The translations under genes and the position numbers were made by a program. DNA of 64,000 nt from Flavobacterium sp. WV_118_3 (GTDB taxonomy: Bacteria; Bacteroidota; Bacteroidia; Flavobacteriales; Flavobacteriaceae). Location of the stretch: assembly GCF_039778605.1 (NCBI RefSeq), contig NZ_CP156060.1, positions 2,294,001 through 2,358,000 of the forward strand, given 5' to 3'. Positions 9,369 through 18,851 of this stretch are shown one piece after another (the stretch's first letter is position 1; each line of letters starts with the position of its first letter). The notes beneath the pieces were generated by a model that made no database searches, was not told the origin of the DNA, and saw only the letters and a program-made list of their open reading frames with translations.

Positions 9369-10700
9369 TTGAATTTCTTTAAACGATTATACCTCAACAA
9401 CCTCTTTTTCTATACCCTGCTCGGGATTATAGCAAGCTTTGTGTTGGCTTACTTTTTCGAAGGATTGTATCGTGTGAGCTGGTTGTTGTTCTGGCTGTTA
9501 CTCGCCTTTACGGGCATTGATATCCTATTGCTCTTTACCGCAAAGCAAGGGATAAAAGCCTCGCGTGTACTTCCGGAAAAATTGTCTAATGGCGATGAAA
9601 ATCCCGTTACGGTAAAACTGAAAAGCGCGTATTCTTTTGATATCCGGCTAAAGATTATCGATGAAATTCCGTTCCAGTTTCAGGTACGTAATTTCGAAGT
9701 GAACCGTAAGCTTAACCGACACGAAAAAGACCATTTCCAATATTTCCTCCGTCCCACCGAACGGGGCGAATATTCTTTTGGCAATCTGAATGTCTATGTT
9801 GCCTCACCTTTACGCCTTGTTGCCAGACGTTTTACTTTTGATCACAATCAAACCCTTCCAACCTATCCGTCGTTTATACAGTTGCGAAAATACGATCTGA
9901 TGGCTTTTTCGAATAACCTGTTCCAATATGGTGTAAAAAAAATAAGACGCATCGGCCATACGATGGAATTCGAACAAATCAAGGAATATGTTCCAGGCGA
10001 TGATATTCGTACGTTAAACTGGAAGGCTACAGCCAAAAGGAATCAGCTGATGGTAAACCAATATCAGGACGAAAAATCGCAGAATGTTTATATGATCATC
10101 GATAAAGGGCGTACGATGAAAATGCCTTTTAACGGGTTAAGTCTGTTGGATTATTCGATTAATGCCTCACTCGCCTTGTCGAATGTCATTCTGAAAAAAC
10201 AGGACAAAGCCGGGATGATGACGTTTTCCAAAAAAATTGAAAACCGCGTGGTGGCCGAACGACGTCAATCGCAGATGCACCTCATCATGGAAGCACTTTA
10301 CAATATCCGAACAGATTTTTTCGAAAGTGACTTCGGTCGATTGTATGTCGATGTCAAAAAGAATATCAATCAACGTAGTCTTATTCTTTTGTATACCAAT
10401 TTTGAGACACTCGACGGACTCTACAGACAGCTTCCGTATTTAAAAGGCATTGCCAAAAACCATTTACTGGTTGTGATCTTTTTTAACAACACCGAACTCA
10501 ACCAACTGATCGATAAAAAAATAACCACCGTACAGGATGTATACGACCAGACTATCGCCGAAAAATTTGCCTTTGAAAAACGCCTGATTGTAAACGAACT
10601 TAAAAAATACGGTATCTATTCCGTATTAACCCAACCCGAACACTTAACACTCGACACTATCAATAAATATTTAGAAATTAAATCAAGAGGAATACTTTAA
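9369..10700 (+). CDS. DUF58 domain-containing protein
   Basis: A 443-residue protein that starts with a TTG at 9369. Two membrane segments at residues 10-60 are followed by a beta-rich part and then the DUF58 motif VPGDDIRTLNWKATAKRNQL near residue 210, leading into a VWA-like fold (NVYMIIDKGRTM with a partly degraded metal site). DUF58 proteins are the standard partner of MoxR ATPases. This is the last gene of the operon. A TTG start is unusual, but no upstream in-frame ATG exists and the N-terminus fits relatives. Confidence 0.9.
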   Translation: MNFFKRLYLNNLFFYTLLGIIASFVLAYFFEGLYRVSWLLFWLLLAFTGIDILLLFTAKQGIKASRVLPEKLSNGDENPVTVKLKSAYSFDIRLKIIDEIPFQFQVRNFEVNRKLNRHEKDHFQYFLRPTERGEYSFGNLNVYVASPLRLVARRFTFDHNQTLPTYPSFIQLRKYDLMAFSNNLFQYGVKKIRRIGHTMEFEQIKEYVPGDDIRTLNWKATAKRNQLMVNQYQDEKSQNVYMIIDKGRTMKMPFNGLSLLDYSINASLALSNVILKKQDKAGMMTFSKKIENRVVAERRQSQMHLIMEALYNIRTDFFESDFGRLYVDVKKNINQRSLILLYTNFETLDGLYRQLPYLKGIAKNHLLVVIFFNNTELNQLIDKKITTVQDVYDQTIAEKFAFEKRLIVNELKKYGIYSVLTQPEHLTLDTINKYLEIKSRGIL

Positions 10701-10736
10701 ACAAACATCAAAACAAAACATTAAAACAAAACATTA

Positions 10737-11948
10737 ATGAAAAAAATTTTACTATTTGCCTTATTACTGATTACTACCCTTACTACGCAAGCACAAATTA
10801 AATTTGAAGAAGGATACATTATTAAAAAAGGTAATGAACGAATGAGCTGCTGGATTAAAAATCTTGACTGGCGTAACAATCCAAAAGAAATCGAATACAA
10901 GCGCGAAGAAAATGGTACGGTAGAAACTGCCAATTGGTCCAATCTTAAAGAGTTCGGCTTTACCAATCAAAAAGTTAAGTTTATCAGTGCCTGGATTAAA
11001 CTGGATCGTTCTTCCGAAAAACAAAATTCTTTAAGCCGATCTTCGGAACCTGTTTACAGCGAAGAAGGACAATTCCTAAGAGTTTTAGTGCAAGGGGATG
11101 CTTCTCTTTATTTATTTGAAGATGAAAATTCGTATAAATTTTTCTATTCCTATAATGGTTCCGAAATCGAACCGCTTATTTTCAAATCCTATCTTGAAGG
11201 TACTGAAATCAGAGCCAATGAGGAATATAAAAACCAACTCTATACCAACTTAAAATGTGAAGCCATCACCCGTGATTTGCTACGTGCCACTCGTTACCGT
11301 GATAACGATCTGATTGCCCTTTTTGAAAAATACAATACGTGTAAAAATCCATCCGAAGCCGCTACTACTTTTAAACAGGAGATTGTTCGAAAAAGCGCTT
11401 TACACCTTAGTGCGCGAATCGGCTTAAACACGACGTCAGCTTCTTTTGACAGTAATTCTAAAAACTTTGGTGAGCCCTATGTTGATTTTGGTAACAAAAT
11501 GACATTCCGAATTGGTGCCGAATTAGAGTATATTTTACCGTTATACGGAAACAAATGGAGTCTGATTCTGGAACCAAGTTTCCAGTCTTACAAATCAGAA
11601 ATCGTTCAGGATGGTTACACACATTCGCTTGATTATAAATCGCTTGATATTCCGGTTGGTGTTCGTTACTATATGCACTTAAACGACAAATCCGCTTTAT
11701 TTATCAACGGTATCTTTAGCTATAATATTGATTTGGGTTCCAAACTTGTTTACACCGTTTACAAGCAACCTACAGAAGTCAATGTAGATCCTGTTTATAA
11801 TTTTGGTATCGGTGCCGGTTTCCGTTTCTTAGAGCGTTTCAGTTTTGAATTGCGTTATGCAACAAACCGTAGCCTTGTTAATACCCAAACACAATACGAC
11901 AGTAAATACAATACCACTTCATTTATCTTAGGATATCGATTATTCTAA
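10737..11948 (+). CDS. Outer-membrane beta-barrel protein with signal peptide
   Basis: A 403-residue exported protein. Residues 1-19 are a signal peptide (MKKILLFALLLITTLTTQA). The first half is soluble with no recognised motif. The second half (about residues 215-403) has alternating amphipathic strands and ends in an aromatic residue (SFILGYRLF), as expected of an eight-stranded PorT/OmpA-like barrel. It follows the DUF58 gene by 36 bp and is terminated by the hairpin at 11962. The function is unknown; the barrel call rests on strand pattern and the terminal phenylalanine. Confidence 0.8.
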   Translation: MKKILLFALLLITTLTTQAQIKFEEGYIIKKGNERMSCWIKNLDWRNNPKEIEYKREENGTVETANWSNLKEFGFTNQKVKFISAWIKLDRSSEKQNSLSRSSEPVYSEEGQFLRVLVQGDASLYLFEDENSYKFFYSYNGSEIEPLIFKSYLEGTEIRANEEYKNQLYTNLKCEAITRDLLRATRYRDNDLIALFEKYNTCKNPSEAATTFKQEIVRKSALHLSARIGLNTTSASFDSNSKNFGEPYVDFGNKMTFRIGAELEYILPLYGNKWSLILEPSFQSYKSEIVQDGYTHSLDYKSLDIPVGVRYYMHLNDKSALFINGIFSYNIDLGSKLVYTVYKQPTEVNVDPVYNFGIGAGFRFLERFSFELRYATNRSLVNTQTQYDSKYNTTSFILGYRLF

Positions 11949-11961
11949 AAAATAAAAATAG

Positions 11962-11998
11962 CAAGGATAGCTGTTATTCCTCCGGCTATCCTTGTTAT
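11962..11998 (+). terminator. Hairpin after the outer-membrane barrel gene
   Basis: A perfect 10-bp stem (CAAGGATAGC / GCTATCCTTG) with a 13-nt loop, 13 bp after the stop. The T-tract is weak (TTATATTTAT), so termination efficiency is uncertain. Confidence 0.65.
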
Positions 11999-12058
11999 AT
12001 TTATAAATTTAAGTTTATTTTTACCCTAAAAAAATAACGTATCCATCATTTTACAACA

Positions 12059-12847
12059 ATGAAGCAGATTAGTAGTGTACAGAATCCTTTTATTAAATCC
12101 TTGCTCCAGTTACAAGACAAAGCCAAAAACCGGAAACAATCCGGCACTTTCCTTATTGAAGGTCAGCGGGAAATAATGCTGGCACAAAAAGGTGGTTACC
12201 GACTTATTACTGTTTTATTTTCTCCGGAAATAATTTCACTTTCAGCTGTTAATCAACTAACGACATCAGATACTGAAATTATCGAAATCAGTAAAGAAGT
12301 CTACCAAAAACTGGCCTATCGTGATACGACGGAAGGTATTCTGGCCATAGCCGAATCGAAATCCTTGTCGTTATCCGATTTAAAACTGCGGAAAAATCCG
12401 CTTATTCTGGTAGCCGAAGCTCCGGAAAAACCGGGAAATATCGGTGCTTTATTACGAACTGCCGATGCGGCCAATCTGGATGCCGTTATTATTGCCAATC
12501 CCAAAAGCGACCTTTACAATCCGAATATCATCCGCTCGAGCGTGGGCTGTCTGTTTACCAGACCTATCGCCACCGGATCGACCGAAGACGTAATCGCTTA
12601 CCTTAAAGAGCAGGATATCGCTATTTACTGCGCGACTTTACAAGATTCTACCTATTATCATACACAAGACTATACCGGTGCCACCGCGCTTGTAGTGGGG
12701 ACAGAAGCCACCGGACTTACCGAAGCATGGCGTACCGCCAGTAAGCAGAATATTATCATCCCTATGGAAGGGGAAATCGATTCCATGAATGTTTCCGTTG
12801 CCGCTGCAATTCTAATCTTTGAAGCCAAAAGACAACGTCTCACATAA
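12059..12847 (+). CDS. TrmH/SpoU-family RNA methyltransferase
   Basis: A 262-residue protein. An N-terminal substrate-binding domain (residues 1-100) precedes a SPOUT knot domain with all three SpoU motifs: NIGALLRTADAANLDAVII near 130, VVGTEATGLTEAW near 220 and IPMEGEIDSMNVSVAAAIL near 240. It methylates a ribose 2'-hydroxyl of rRNA or tRNA with S-adenosylmethionine. RlmB-like 23S rRNA activity is possible, but the target cannot be decided from sequence alone. It precedes the serine hydrolase by 17 bp. Confidence 0.9.
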   Translation: MKQISSVQNPFIKSLLQLQDKAKNRKQSGTFLIEGQREIMLAQKGGYRLITVLFSPEIISLSAVNQLTTSDTEIIEISKEVYQKLAYRDTTEGILAIAESKSLSLSDLKLRKNPLILVAEAPEKPGNIGALLRTADAANLDAVIIANPKSDLYNPNIIRSSVGCLFTRPIATGSTEDVIAYLKEQDIAIYCATLQDSTYYHTQDYTGATALVVGTEATGLTEAWRTASKQNIIIPMEGEIDSMNVSVAAAILIFEAKRQRLT

Positions 12848-12864
12848 ACAAAATTAATTATTGC

Positions 12865-14415
12865 ATGATTATGAAAAAGTTTTTCTTTTTATTCTTATCC
12901 AGTTTTTCAATTTATGCCCAGATCAGTTCGCCCGAAATAGACGAACTGGTAAAAAAAACCCTGACGACTTTTGATGTCCCGGGAATTGCTGTTGCCGTTG
13001 TTAAAAATGGAAAAGTGATTCATTCCAAAGGTTATGGAGTAAAATCTATCAAAACAAAAGAAAAAGTAGACGAAAATACGTTATTCGGAATTGCTTCCAA
13101 TAGTAAGGCTTTTACCACAGCCGCATTGGCCATACTCGTAGACGAGCATAAACTTGACTGGAATGATAAGGTCAAAAAATACATCCCGGAATTCCGGATG
13201 TATAACGACTATGTAACCAACGAATTTACCATTCTGGATTTACTAACACACCGTAGCGGATTGGGTCTTGGTGCCGGCGATTTAATGATCTGGCCGGACG
13301 GTCATGATTTTACCGCCAAGGATATTGTAAAAAACATTCAATACCTAAAACCGGTTTCCGGGTTCCGAACCAAATACGATTACGATAATCTGCTTTATGT
13401 CATTGCCGGGGAAGTGATTGAAAAAGTGAGCGGACAAAGCTGGGCCGAGTTTGTGGAACAGCATATTATGAAGCCGCTGGAAATGAATAATAGTGTCGGC
13501 TCCTGGTCGCGTTTAAAAGACACCACCAATTCTATCGTGCCTCATGTCCCTATAGACGGTAAATTACAGGTGATCAAACGGTATAAAAGTACCATTCTCG
13601 ATGCGGCTGGTGGCATTTATTCCAGTGTTAACGACATGAGCAAATGGGCTTTGGTTCAATTACAACAAGGAAAGTATGGTCCAAACAAGGAAAAACAATT
13701 GTTTAGCGAACAGCAACACGACGAAATGTGGACACCACAGACCATTTTACCAAACAGTACCACGCCTCCTTATTATACATTATTTACAGCCTACGGTCTC
13801 GGATGGCAGTTAAACGATGTAAAAGGAAAATTACAGGTATCCCATACCGGCGGACTGGAAGGTATTGTGACGCAGGTAACCCTGCTTCCGGAACTGGAAC
13901 TGGGTATTATTGTTTTTACCAACCAACAGTCGGGTGCCGCTTTTAATGCCATTACCAATACCATAAAAGACAGTTATCTGAATATCCCGTATACTGATTA
14001 TGTATCCAAATACAGTCATCAAAAAATATCCCGGGAAGCCGAAGCCGATAAAGTTACCAACGAAGTATGGGAAACGGTGGCTTCCAATTTAAAAAATCGC
14101 AAGTTCAAACACAATTACGACAAGCTAACGGGAGTTTTTAAAGACAACTGGCTGGGCGAAGTGTCCATTGTAGCAAAAGGAAAAAAACTGCATTTTATCT
14201 CCAAACGTTCACCGCAATTATCCGGGGAAATATTCTTTTATAAAGACAACATCTACGCCGTAAAATGGTTTAACCGTTATTTTAATGCCGATGCTTTTAT
14301 GTACCTGACCTATGATAATGACGGTAACTTACAGAATATTAAAATGGATGCCATTTCACCATTAACGGATTTTAGTTATGATTTCCAGGATCTGGATTTC
14401 AATCGTATCAAATAA
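12865..14415 (+). CDS. Serine hydrolase, class C beta-lactamase/penicillin-binding protein family
   Basis: A 516-residue exported enzyme with a signal peptide ending SIYAQ. Catalytic motifs of the family are visible: SNSK (Ser78, Lys81), YDN (Tyr173, Asn175) and HTGG near residue 328. The C-terminal region (about 385-516) resembles DUF3471, which is common in Bacteroidota esterase/peptidase homologues. The likely role is hydrolysis of an ester or D-amino peptide in the periplasm; true beta-lactamase activity is not implied. An ATG two codons downstream (12871) is an equally good start. Confidence 0.9.
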   Translation: MIMKKFFFLFLSSFSIYAQISSPEIDELVKKTLTTFDVPGIAVAVVKNGKVIHSKGYGVKSIKTKEKVDENTLFGIASNSKAFTTAALAILVDEHKLDWNDKVKKYIPEFRMYNDYVTNEFTILDLLTHRSGLGLGAGDLMIWPDGHDFTAKDIVKNIQYLKPVSGFRTKYDYDNLLYVIAGEVIEKVSGQSWAEFVEQHIMKPLEMNNSVGSWSRLKDTTNSIVPHVPIDGKLQVIKRYKSTILDAAGGIYSSVNDMSKWALVQLQQGKYGPNKEKQLFSEQQHDEMWTPQTILPNSTTPPYYTLFTAYGLGWQLNDVKGKLQVSHTGGLEGIVTQVTLLPELELGIIVFTNQQSGAAFNAITNTIKDSYLNIPYTDYVSKYSHQKISREAEADKVTNEVWETVASNLKNRKFKHNYDKLTGVFKDNWLGEVSIVAKGKKLHFISKRSPQLSGEIFFYKDNIYAVKWFNRYFNADAFMYLTYDNDGNLQNIKMDAISPLTDFSYDFQDLDFNRIK

Positions 14416-14421
14416 ATTCTC

Positions 14422-14448
14422 AAAACGCTCTATAGAGCGTTTTTTTTA
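14422..14448 (+). terminator. Rho-independent terminator after the serine hydrolase
   Basis: A stem AAAACGCTC / GAGCGTTTT with a 4-nt loop (TATA) followed by a run of eight T's. Confidence 0.92.
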
Positions 14449-14543
14449 TGGCTCAAATTTTAACATTATTTAGCTGCGATTCGAGGTGCTGCACTTGCAA
14501 AAGTTATTTCTTTACACTAAATTTAGGAATTGAATGAATTGTT

Positions 14544-16763
14544 ATGACTGAGATTGATTTAGAACAAGAAAACAAAGCAATTGCGCGAGAATACAAAGAA
14601 CTACTTCGCATTAGTTACCAAACCCTTACCGAAGAAGATAAAAAACTGATCCGTAAAGCTTTTGATGTTGCTGTCGATGCACACAAAGATCAACGTCGTA
14701 AATCCGGAGAAGCCTATATCTTCCACCCTATTGCCGTGGCTAAAATTGTCGCCTCCGAAATCGGACTTGGTGCCACTTCCATTGCCGCAGCACTAATGCA
14801 CGATGTGGTCGAAGATACCGATATCACGATTGAAGACATCGAAAAAATGTTCAATCCTAAAATCGCGCAAATTGTTGATGGGTTAACCAAAATAGCCAAG
14901 GTAAAAACCGATCAGGAAATCTCGATGCAAGCCGAGAATTTCCGTAAAATGCTATTGACATTAAATGACGACGTGCGTGTAATTTTAATCAAAATTGCAG
15001 ACCGTTTACACAATATGCAGACCATGGAAAGCATGGCCGATTATAAGCAGGCGAAAATTGCCTCGGAAACCCTGTATATTTATGCTCCGCTGGCACATCG
15101 ATTAGGGTTGTACAACATCAAAACGCAACTGGAAGATCTTGGACTAAAATATACCGAACCGGAAGTATACCAGGATATTGTAAGCAAAATGAAAGAGACC
15201 AAAGAAGAACAGGAAGCTTACATTAAATCCATTTCCGATGTACTTAAAAATTCGCTGGACGAAGAAGGCATTGACTATACCATGAAAGGTCGTCCTAAAT
15301 CGATATACTCCATCCGCCGTAAAATGCTGGTTCAAGGAGTTACCTTTGATGAAGTTTACGACAAATTCGCCCTACGGATTATCTATCGTTCCAAGCCTCA
15401 GGAAGAAAAATTTCTGGCCTGGAAAATTTACTCGATTGTAACCGACCATTATCGTCCGAGTCCAAGCCGTTTGCGCGACTGGATTTCATCGCCGAAATCA
15501 ACCGGTTATGAAGCCCTTCACATTACTGTTATGGGACCAAAAGGACGATGGGTGGAAATTCAGGTACGAAGTGAACGAATGGACGAAATTGCCGAAAAAG
15601 GATATGCGGCCCATTACAAATACAAACAAGGTGCTACCGAGGAAAATGGCCTTGACGTATGGCTAAACCAATTGCGCGAAGCGTTGGAAAATGCCGAAAC
15701 CAATGCCGTGGATTTTGTAGAGGATTTCAAACTAAATCTGTATTCCAAAGAAATTTACATCTTTACCCCAAAAGGTGAAATCAAATCACTTCCAAAAGGT
15801 GCCACTTCGCTGGATTTCGCCTTTAGTATTCACTCCGAAATCGGAATGCATACCCGCGGAACGCGCGTTAACGGAAAACTCGTACCGCTTAATCATGTCC
15901 TGAATAGCGGCGATCAGGTTGAAATCATCACCTCTCAAAATCAAAAGCCTACGGCAAGCTGGCTGGATTATGTAACTACATCCCGTGCGCGCAATAAAAT
16001 TAAAAGCGTGCTGAACGAAAGCACCAAGAAAATTGCCGAAGATGGTAAAGAGTTGTTAACCCGTAAATTAAAACATTTAAAAATTACGCTTAACGAAACC
16101 ACCGTTAACGAATTGGTCAACTATTTCAAACTGCAAACCAGTCTCGATTTATTTTACCGTGTCGGAGCCGGCCTGATCGATAACCAACAATTAAAAGATT
16201 TTGCCGCGCAGAAAAATAATACATTGATCAACTTCTTTAAGAACAAGATCAAACGTTCCCCTAATGTCGCACCGGAACAGCTGCACCGTAATGAGATTAT
16301 AAAAAATTACGACTTACTCGTTTTCGGTAAAGAACAGGAAAAACTGGATTACAAACTGTCCAGTTGCTGTAATCCGATTCCGGGTGACGATGTGTTCGGG
16401 TTTATCACGATCAACGAAGGGATTAAAGTACACCGAAAAGACTGTCCGAATGCGATTAGTTTACAGTCGAATTATGCCTACCGGATTATTCCGGCCAAAT
16501 GGATCGATTCGTCTCAGGAAGAGTTTAAAGCCATTCTTAAAATCACCGGTATGGACACCTTAGGTCTAACCAACGAGCTAACCAAGGTTATTTCCAATCA
16601 GATGCACGTAAACATTCAGAGTATCGCCCTTAGCGGAGAAGCCGGAATTTTTAACGGACAGGTAACCGTGATCGTTCAAAACAATACGATCCTGAAAAAA
16701 CTGATCGACAACATCAAAAAAATTGACGGTATCGACAAAGTTACCCGCGTTCACAAAAACTAA
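14544..16763 (+). CDS. rsh: RelA/SpoT homologue, bifunctional (p)ppGpp synthetase/hydrolase
   Basis: A 739-residue stringent-response enzyme. The hydrolase HD domain (about residues 50-200) is intact, with HPIAVAKIVA, the MHDVVEDTD motif and IKIADRLHNMQTM. The synthetase domain (about 240-350) carries GRPKSIYSIRRKM, RLRDWISSPKSTGYEALH and EIQVRSERMDEIAEKGYAAH. A TGS domain follows near 395-455 and a C-terminal ACT domain near 660-739. The RLRD version of the RxKD loop matches bifunctional enzymes. Together these say it both makes and degrades (p)ppGpp. It is a single-gene unit with its own terminator. Confidence 0.96.
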   Translation: MTEIDLEQENKAIAREYKELLRISYQTLTEEDKKLIRKAFDVAVDAHKDQRRKSGEAYIFHPIAVAKIVASEIGLGATSIAAALMHDVVEDTDITIEDIEKMFNPKIAQIVDGLTKIAKVKTDQEISMQAENFRKMLLTLNDDVRVILIKIADRLHNMQTMESMADYKQAKIASETLYIYAPLAHRLGLYNIKTQLEDLGLKYTEPEVYQDIVSKMKETKEEQEAYIKSISDVLKNSLDEEGIDYTMKGRPKSIYSIRRKMLVQGVTFDEVYDKFALRIIYRSKPQEEKFLAWKIYSIVTDHYRPSPSRLRDWISSPKSTGYEALHITVMGPKGRWVEIQVRSERMDEIAEKGYAAHYKYKQGATEENGLDVWLNQLREALENAETNAVDFVEDFKLNLYSKEIYIFTPKGEIKSLPKGATSLDFAFSIHSEIGMHTRGTRVNGKLVPLNHVLNSGDQVEIITSQNQKPTASWLDYVTTSRARNKIKSVLNESTKKIAEDGKELLTRKLKHLKITLNETTVNELVNYFKLQTSLDLFYRVGAGLIDNQQLKDFAAQKNNTLINFFKNKIKRSPNVAPEQLHRNEIIKNYDLLVFGKEQEKLDYKLSSCCNPIPGDDVFGFITINEGIKVHRKDCPNAISLQSNYAYRIIPAKWIDSSQEEFKAILKITGMDTLGLTNELTKVISNQMHVNIQSIALSGEAGIFNGQVTVIVQNNTILKKLIDNIKKIDGIDKVTRVHKN

Positions 16764-16787
16764 AAAAGCTTTATATTCACACTTCAG

Positions 16788-16823
16788 ATAAGTACTTAAT
16801 TCCCGTTAAGTACTTATTTCTTT
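16788..16823 (+). terminator. Terminator after rsh
   Basis: A stem ATAAGTACTTAA / TTAAGTACTTAT with a 5-nt loop and the T-rich tail TTCTTTTT. Confidence 0.85.
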
Positions 16824-16917
16824 TTAAGACGCTTCAGGTTTTCGTTAATAAAAAACTAAAATTTTCCGATTCCGGAACATTACCAGATTAAAACTTTACA
16901 CTCCAAAAAATAAAGCT

Positions 16918-16925
16918 TATCTTTG
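16918..16925 (+). promoter_or_regulatory. Bacteroidota -7 box for the Fur-family gene
   Basis: TATCTTTG matches TAnnTTTG. It ends 24 bp before the ATG at 16950, so transcription starts downstream of the in-frame TTG at 16923; this settles the start codon at 16950. A degenerate -33 element (TTTAC, 16895) lies about 19 bp upstream. Confidence 0.75.
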
Positions 16926-16949
16926 CGGGTATTTCATACCAAACCTACT

Positions 16950-17399
16950 ATGGAAAATAATAAGAATCAGGAAATTGTAAAAAGCGTATTCACTAAATAT
17001 CTGGAAGAAAAAGGACACCGTAAAACACCGGAACGTTATGCTATTCTTCAGGAGATTTACGATAGCTCTGAGCATTTCGACATCGAATCCCTATATATCA
17101 AAATGAAAAACAAAAACTATCGTGTGAGCCGTGCAACGCTTTACAACACGATAGAATTATTATTGGAATGCGGTTTGGTTAGAAGACATCAGTTTGGACA
17201 AAATCAGGCACATTATGAAAAGTCTTATTTTGACAAACAACACGATCACATTATCATGACCGATACCGGCGAGGTGATCGAATTTTGCGATCCGAGAATA
17301 CAGACTATTAAAAAAACGATTGAGGAAATTTTCGATATCGAAATTCACAACCACTCGTTATACCTGTACGGACAGAAAAAACAGCATAAAGAGAATTAA
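16950..17399 (+). CDS. Fur-family metal-dependent transcriptional regulator
   Basis: A 149-residue repressor. A winged helix occupies residues 10-85 ([35 protein letters not shown]). A dimerisation domain follows with the metal ligands in [19 protein letters not shown] and a His-rich end ([13 protein letters not shown]). The first CxxC pair that binds structural zinc in classical Fur is absent (IMTDTG instead of the usual ICLDCG), as is common in Bacteroidota. It could respond to iron, peroxide or zinc; sequence alone does not decide. It lies 55 bp before purA and is probably cotranscribed with it. Confidence 0.92.
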   Translation: MENNKNQEIVKSVFTKYLEEKGHRKTPERYAILQEIYDSSEHFDIESLYIKMKNKNYRVSRATLYNTIELLLECGLVRRHQFGQNQAHYEKSYFDKQHDHIIMTDTGEVIEFCDPRIQTIKKTIEEIFDIEIHNHSLYLYGQKKQHKEN

Positions 17400-17454
17400 C
17401 AACTACGCATACGACAAATAACTATATAAACACAAAACAACAAACAACAACAGA

Positions 17455-18726
17455 ATGACCGTAGATTTGCTACTAGGATTACAGTGGGGAGACGAAGGAA
17501 AAGGAAAAATCGTTGACGTACTCACTTCAAAATACGACATTATTGCTCGTTTTCAAGGCGGACCAAACGCCGGACACACTTTAGAATTTGATGGAATTAA
17601 ACACGTACTGCGAACCATTCCTTCCGGTATTTTCCACAAAAACTCCGTTAATATCATCGGAAACGGTGTCGTGATCGACCCGGTGGTTTTCCAGAAAGAA
17701 CTGGAAGGCCTGGAAAAATTCAACATGGATATCAAATCCCGTTTGCTTATTTCCAGAAAAGCACATTTGATTTTACCAACACACCGTTTATTGGACGCCG
17801 CTTCGGAAGCTTCCAAAGGGAAAGCCAAAATCGGATCTACCCTTAAAGGAATCGGACCAACCTATATGGACAAAACCGGAAGAAACGGTTTGCGTGTAGG
17901 TGATATCGAACTTGCCGATTTCAAAGAACGCTACCGCACTTTGGCCGACAAGCACGAGGCCATGATCTCGTTTTATGACGTAGACATGCAATACAACCTG
18001 AAAGAACTGGAAGATGAGTTTTTTGCCGCTATCGAGGTTTTAAAAACACTTACGTTTATCGATAGTGAAGCATTCTTAAATCAAGCGATGAAAGATGGAA
18101 AATCGATCCTTGCCGAAGGCGCTCAGGGTTCCCTTTTGGATATCGATTTCGGAACCTATCCATTTGTGACTTCATCCAACACTACAGCCGCAGGTGCCTG
18201 TACCGGATTAGGTATCGCCCCGAACAAGGTAAAAGATGTTTTTGGTATTTTTAAAGCATACACTACCCGCGTAGGAAGCGGACCATTTCCAACCGAACTT
18301 CACGATGAGATCGGACAAACAATGGCACGTGTAGGAAATGAATTCGGATCGGTTACCGGAAGAGCCCGACGTTGCGGATGGTTGGATCTTGTAGCCTTGA
18401 AATATGCAATTCAGGTGAATGGTGTTACACAATTGTATATGATGAAAGGCGACGTACTTTCCGGTTTCGATACCTTAAAAGTATGCACAGGTTACACTTA
18501 CAAAGGCGAAACCATCAACCATTTACCCTATAACATCGAACCGGAAAACGTAACTCCGGTTTATGTAGAGAAAAAAGGATGGAAAGCCGACCTAACCGGA
18601 ATGACCACTTACGAACAACTTCCGGCCGAATTAAAAGAATATATCGAATTTATCGAAAATGAAGTCGAAGTACCAATCAAAGTGATTTCGGTTGGTCCCG
18701 ACAGAACACAAACGATTCTGAAATAA
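17455..18726 (+). CDS. purA: Adenylosuccinate synthetase
   Basis: A 423-residue enzyme that joins IMP and aspartate using GTP, the first committed step to AMP. The N-terminal phosphate loop is GDEGKGK at residues 12-18, followed by GGPNAGHTLEFDG with the catalytic histidine, and later GSTLKGIGPTY, EGAQGSLLDIDFGTYPFVTSSN and VGSGPFPTEL. Length matches the family. It sits downstream of the Fur-family regulator and is ended by a strong hairpin. Confidence 0.98.
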   Translation: MTVDLLLGLQWGDEGKGKIVDVLTSKYDIIARFQGGPNAGHTLEFDGIKHVLRTIPSGIFHKNSVNIIGNGVVIDPVVFQKELEGLEKFNMDIKSRLLISRKAHLILPTHRLLDAASEASKGKAKIGSTLKGIGPTYMDKTGRNGLRVGDIELADFKERYRTLADKHEAMISFYDVDMQYNLKELEDEFFAAIEVLKTLTFIDSEAFLNQAMKDGKSILAEGAQGSLLDIDFGTYPFVTSSNTTAAGACTGLGIAPNKVKDVFGIFKAYTTRVGSGPFPTELHDEIGQTMARVGNEFGSVTGRARRCGWLDLVALKYAIQVNGVTQLYMMKGDVLSGFDTLKVCTGYTYKGETINHLPYNIEPENVTPVYVEKKGWKADLTGMTTYEQLPAELKEYIEFIENEVEVPIKVISVGPDRTQTILK

Positions 18727-18730
18727 TCTG

Positions 18731-18760
18731 AAAACGCTTCCAAACGGAGGCGTTTTTTTA
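18731..18760 (+). terminator. Rho-independent terminator after purA
   Basis: A stem AAAACGCTTCC / GGAGGCGTTTT (one G-U pair) with a 4-nt loop and a T-run, 5 bp after the stop. Confidence 0.92.
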
Positions 18761-18826
18761 TTTTTTCCATATTTTAATTATTTAATAAATTATTCTTAAT
18801 TAAAAATCCCGTTCGTAGATTTTACT

Positions 18827-18834
18827 TAAATTTG
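18827..18834 (+). promoter_or_regulatory. -7 box for the OstA-like/aminotransferase operon
   Basis: TAAATTTG matches TAnnTTTG and lies 17 bp before the TTG start of the OstA-like gene, giving a very short leader. Confidence 0.65.
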
Positions 18835-18851
18835 GCACAAAATTTCAGACT

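Noticed and set aside
12865..14415. Antibiotic-resistance beta-lactamase
   Set aside because: It has the class C fold motifs, but the C-terminal extension and family spread match esterase/peptidase homologues; resistance cannot be claimed.
16923..16949. Upstream TTG start for the Fur-family gene
   Set aside because: It lies inside the -7 box TATCTTTG, so it would not be in the mRNA; the ATG at 16950 fits family length.
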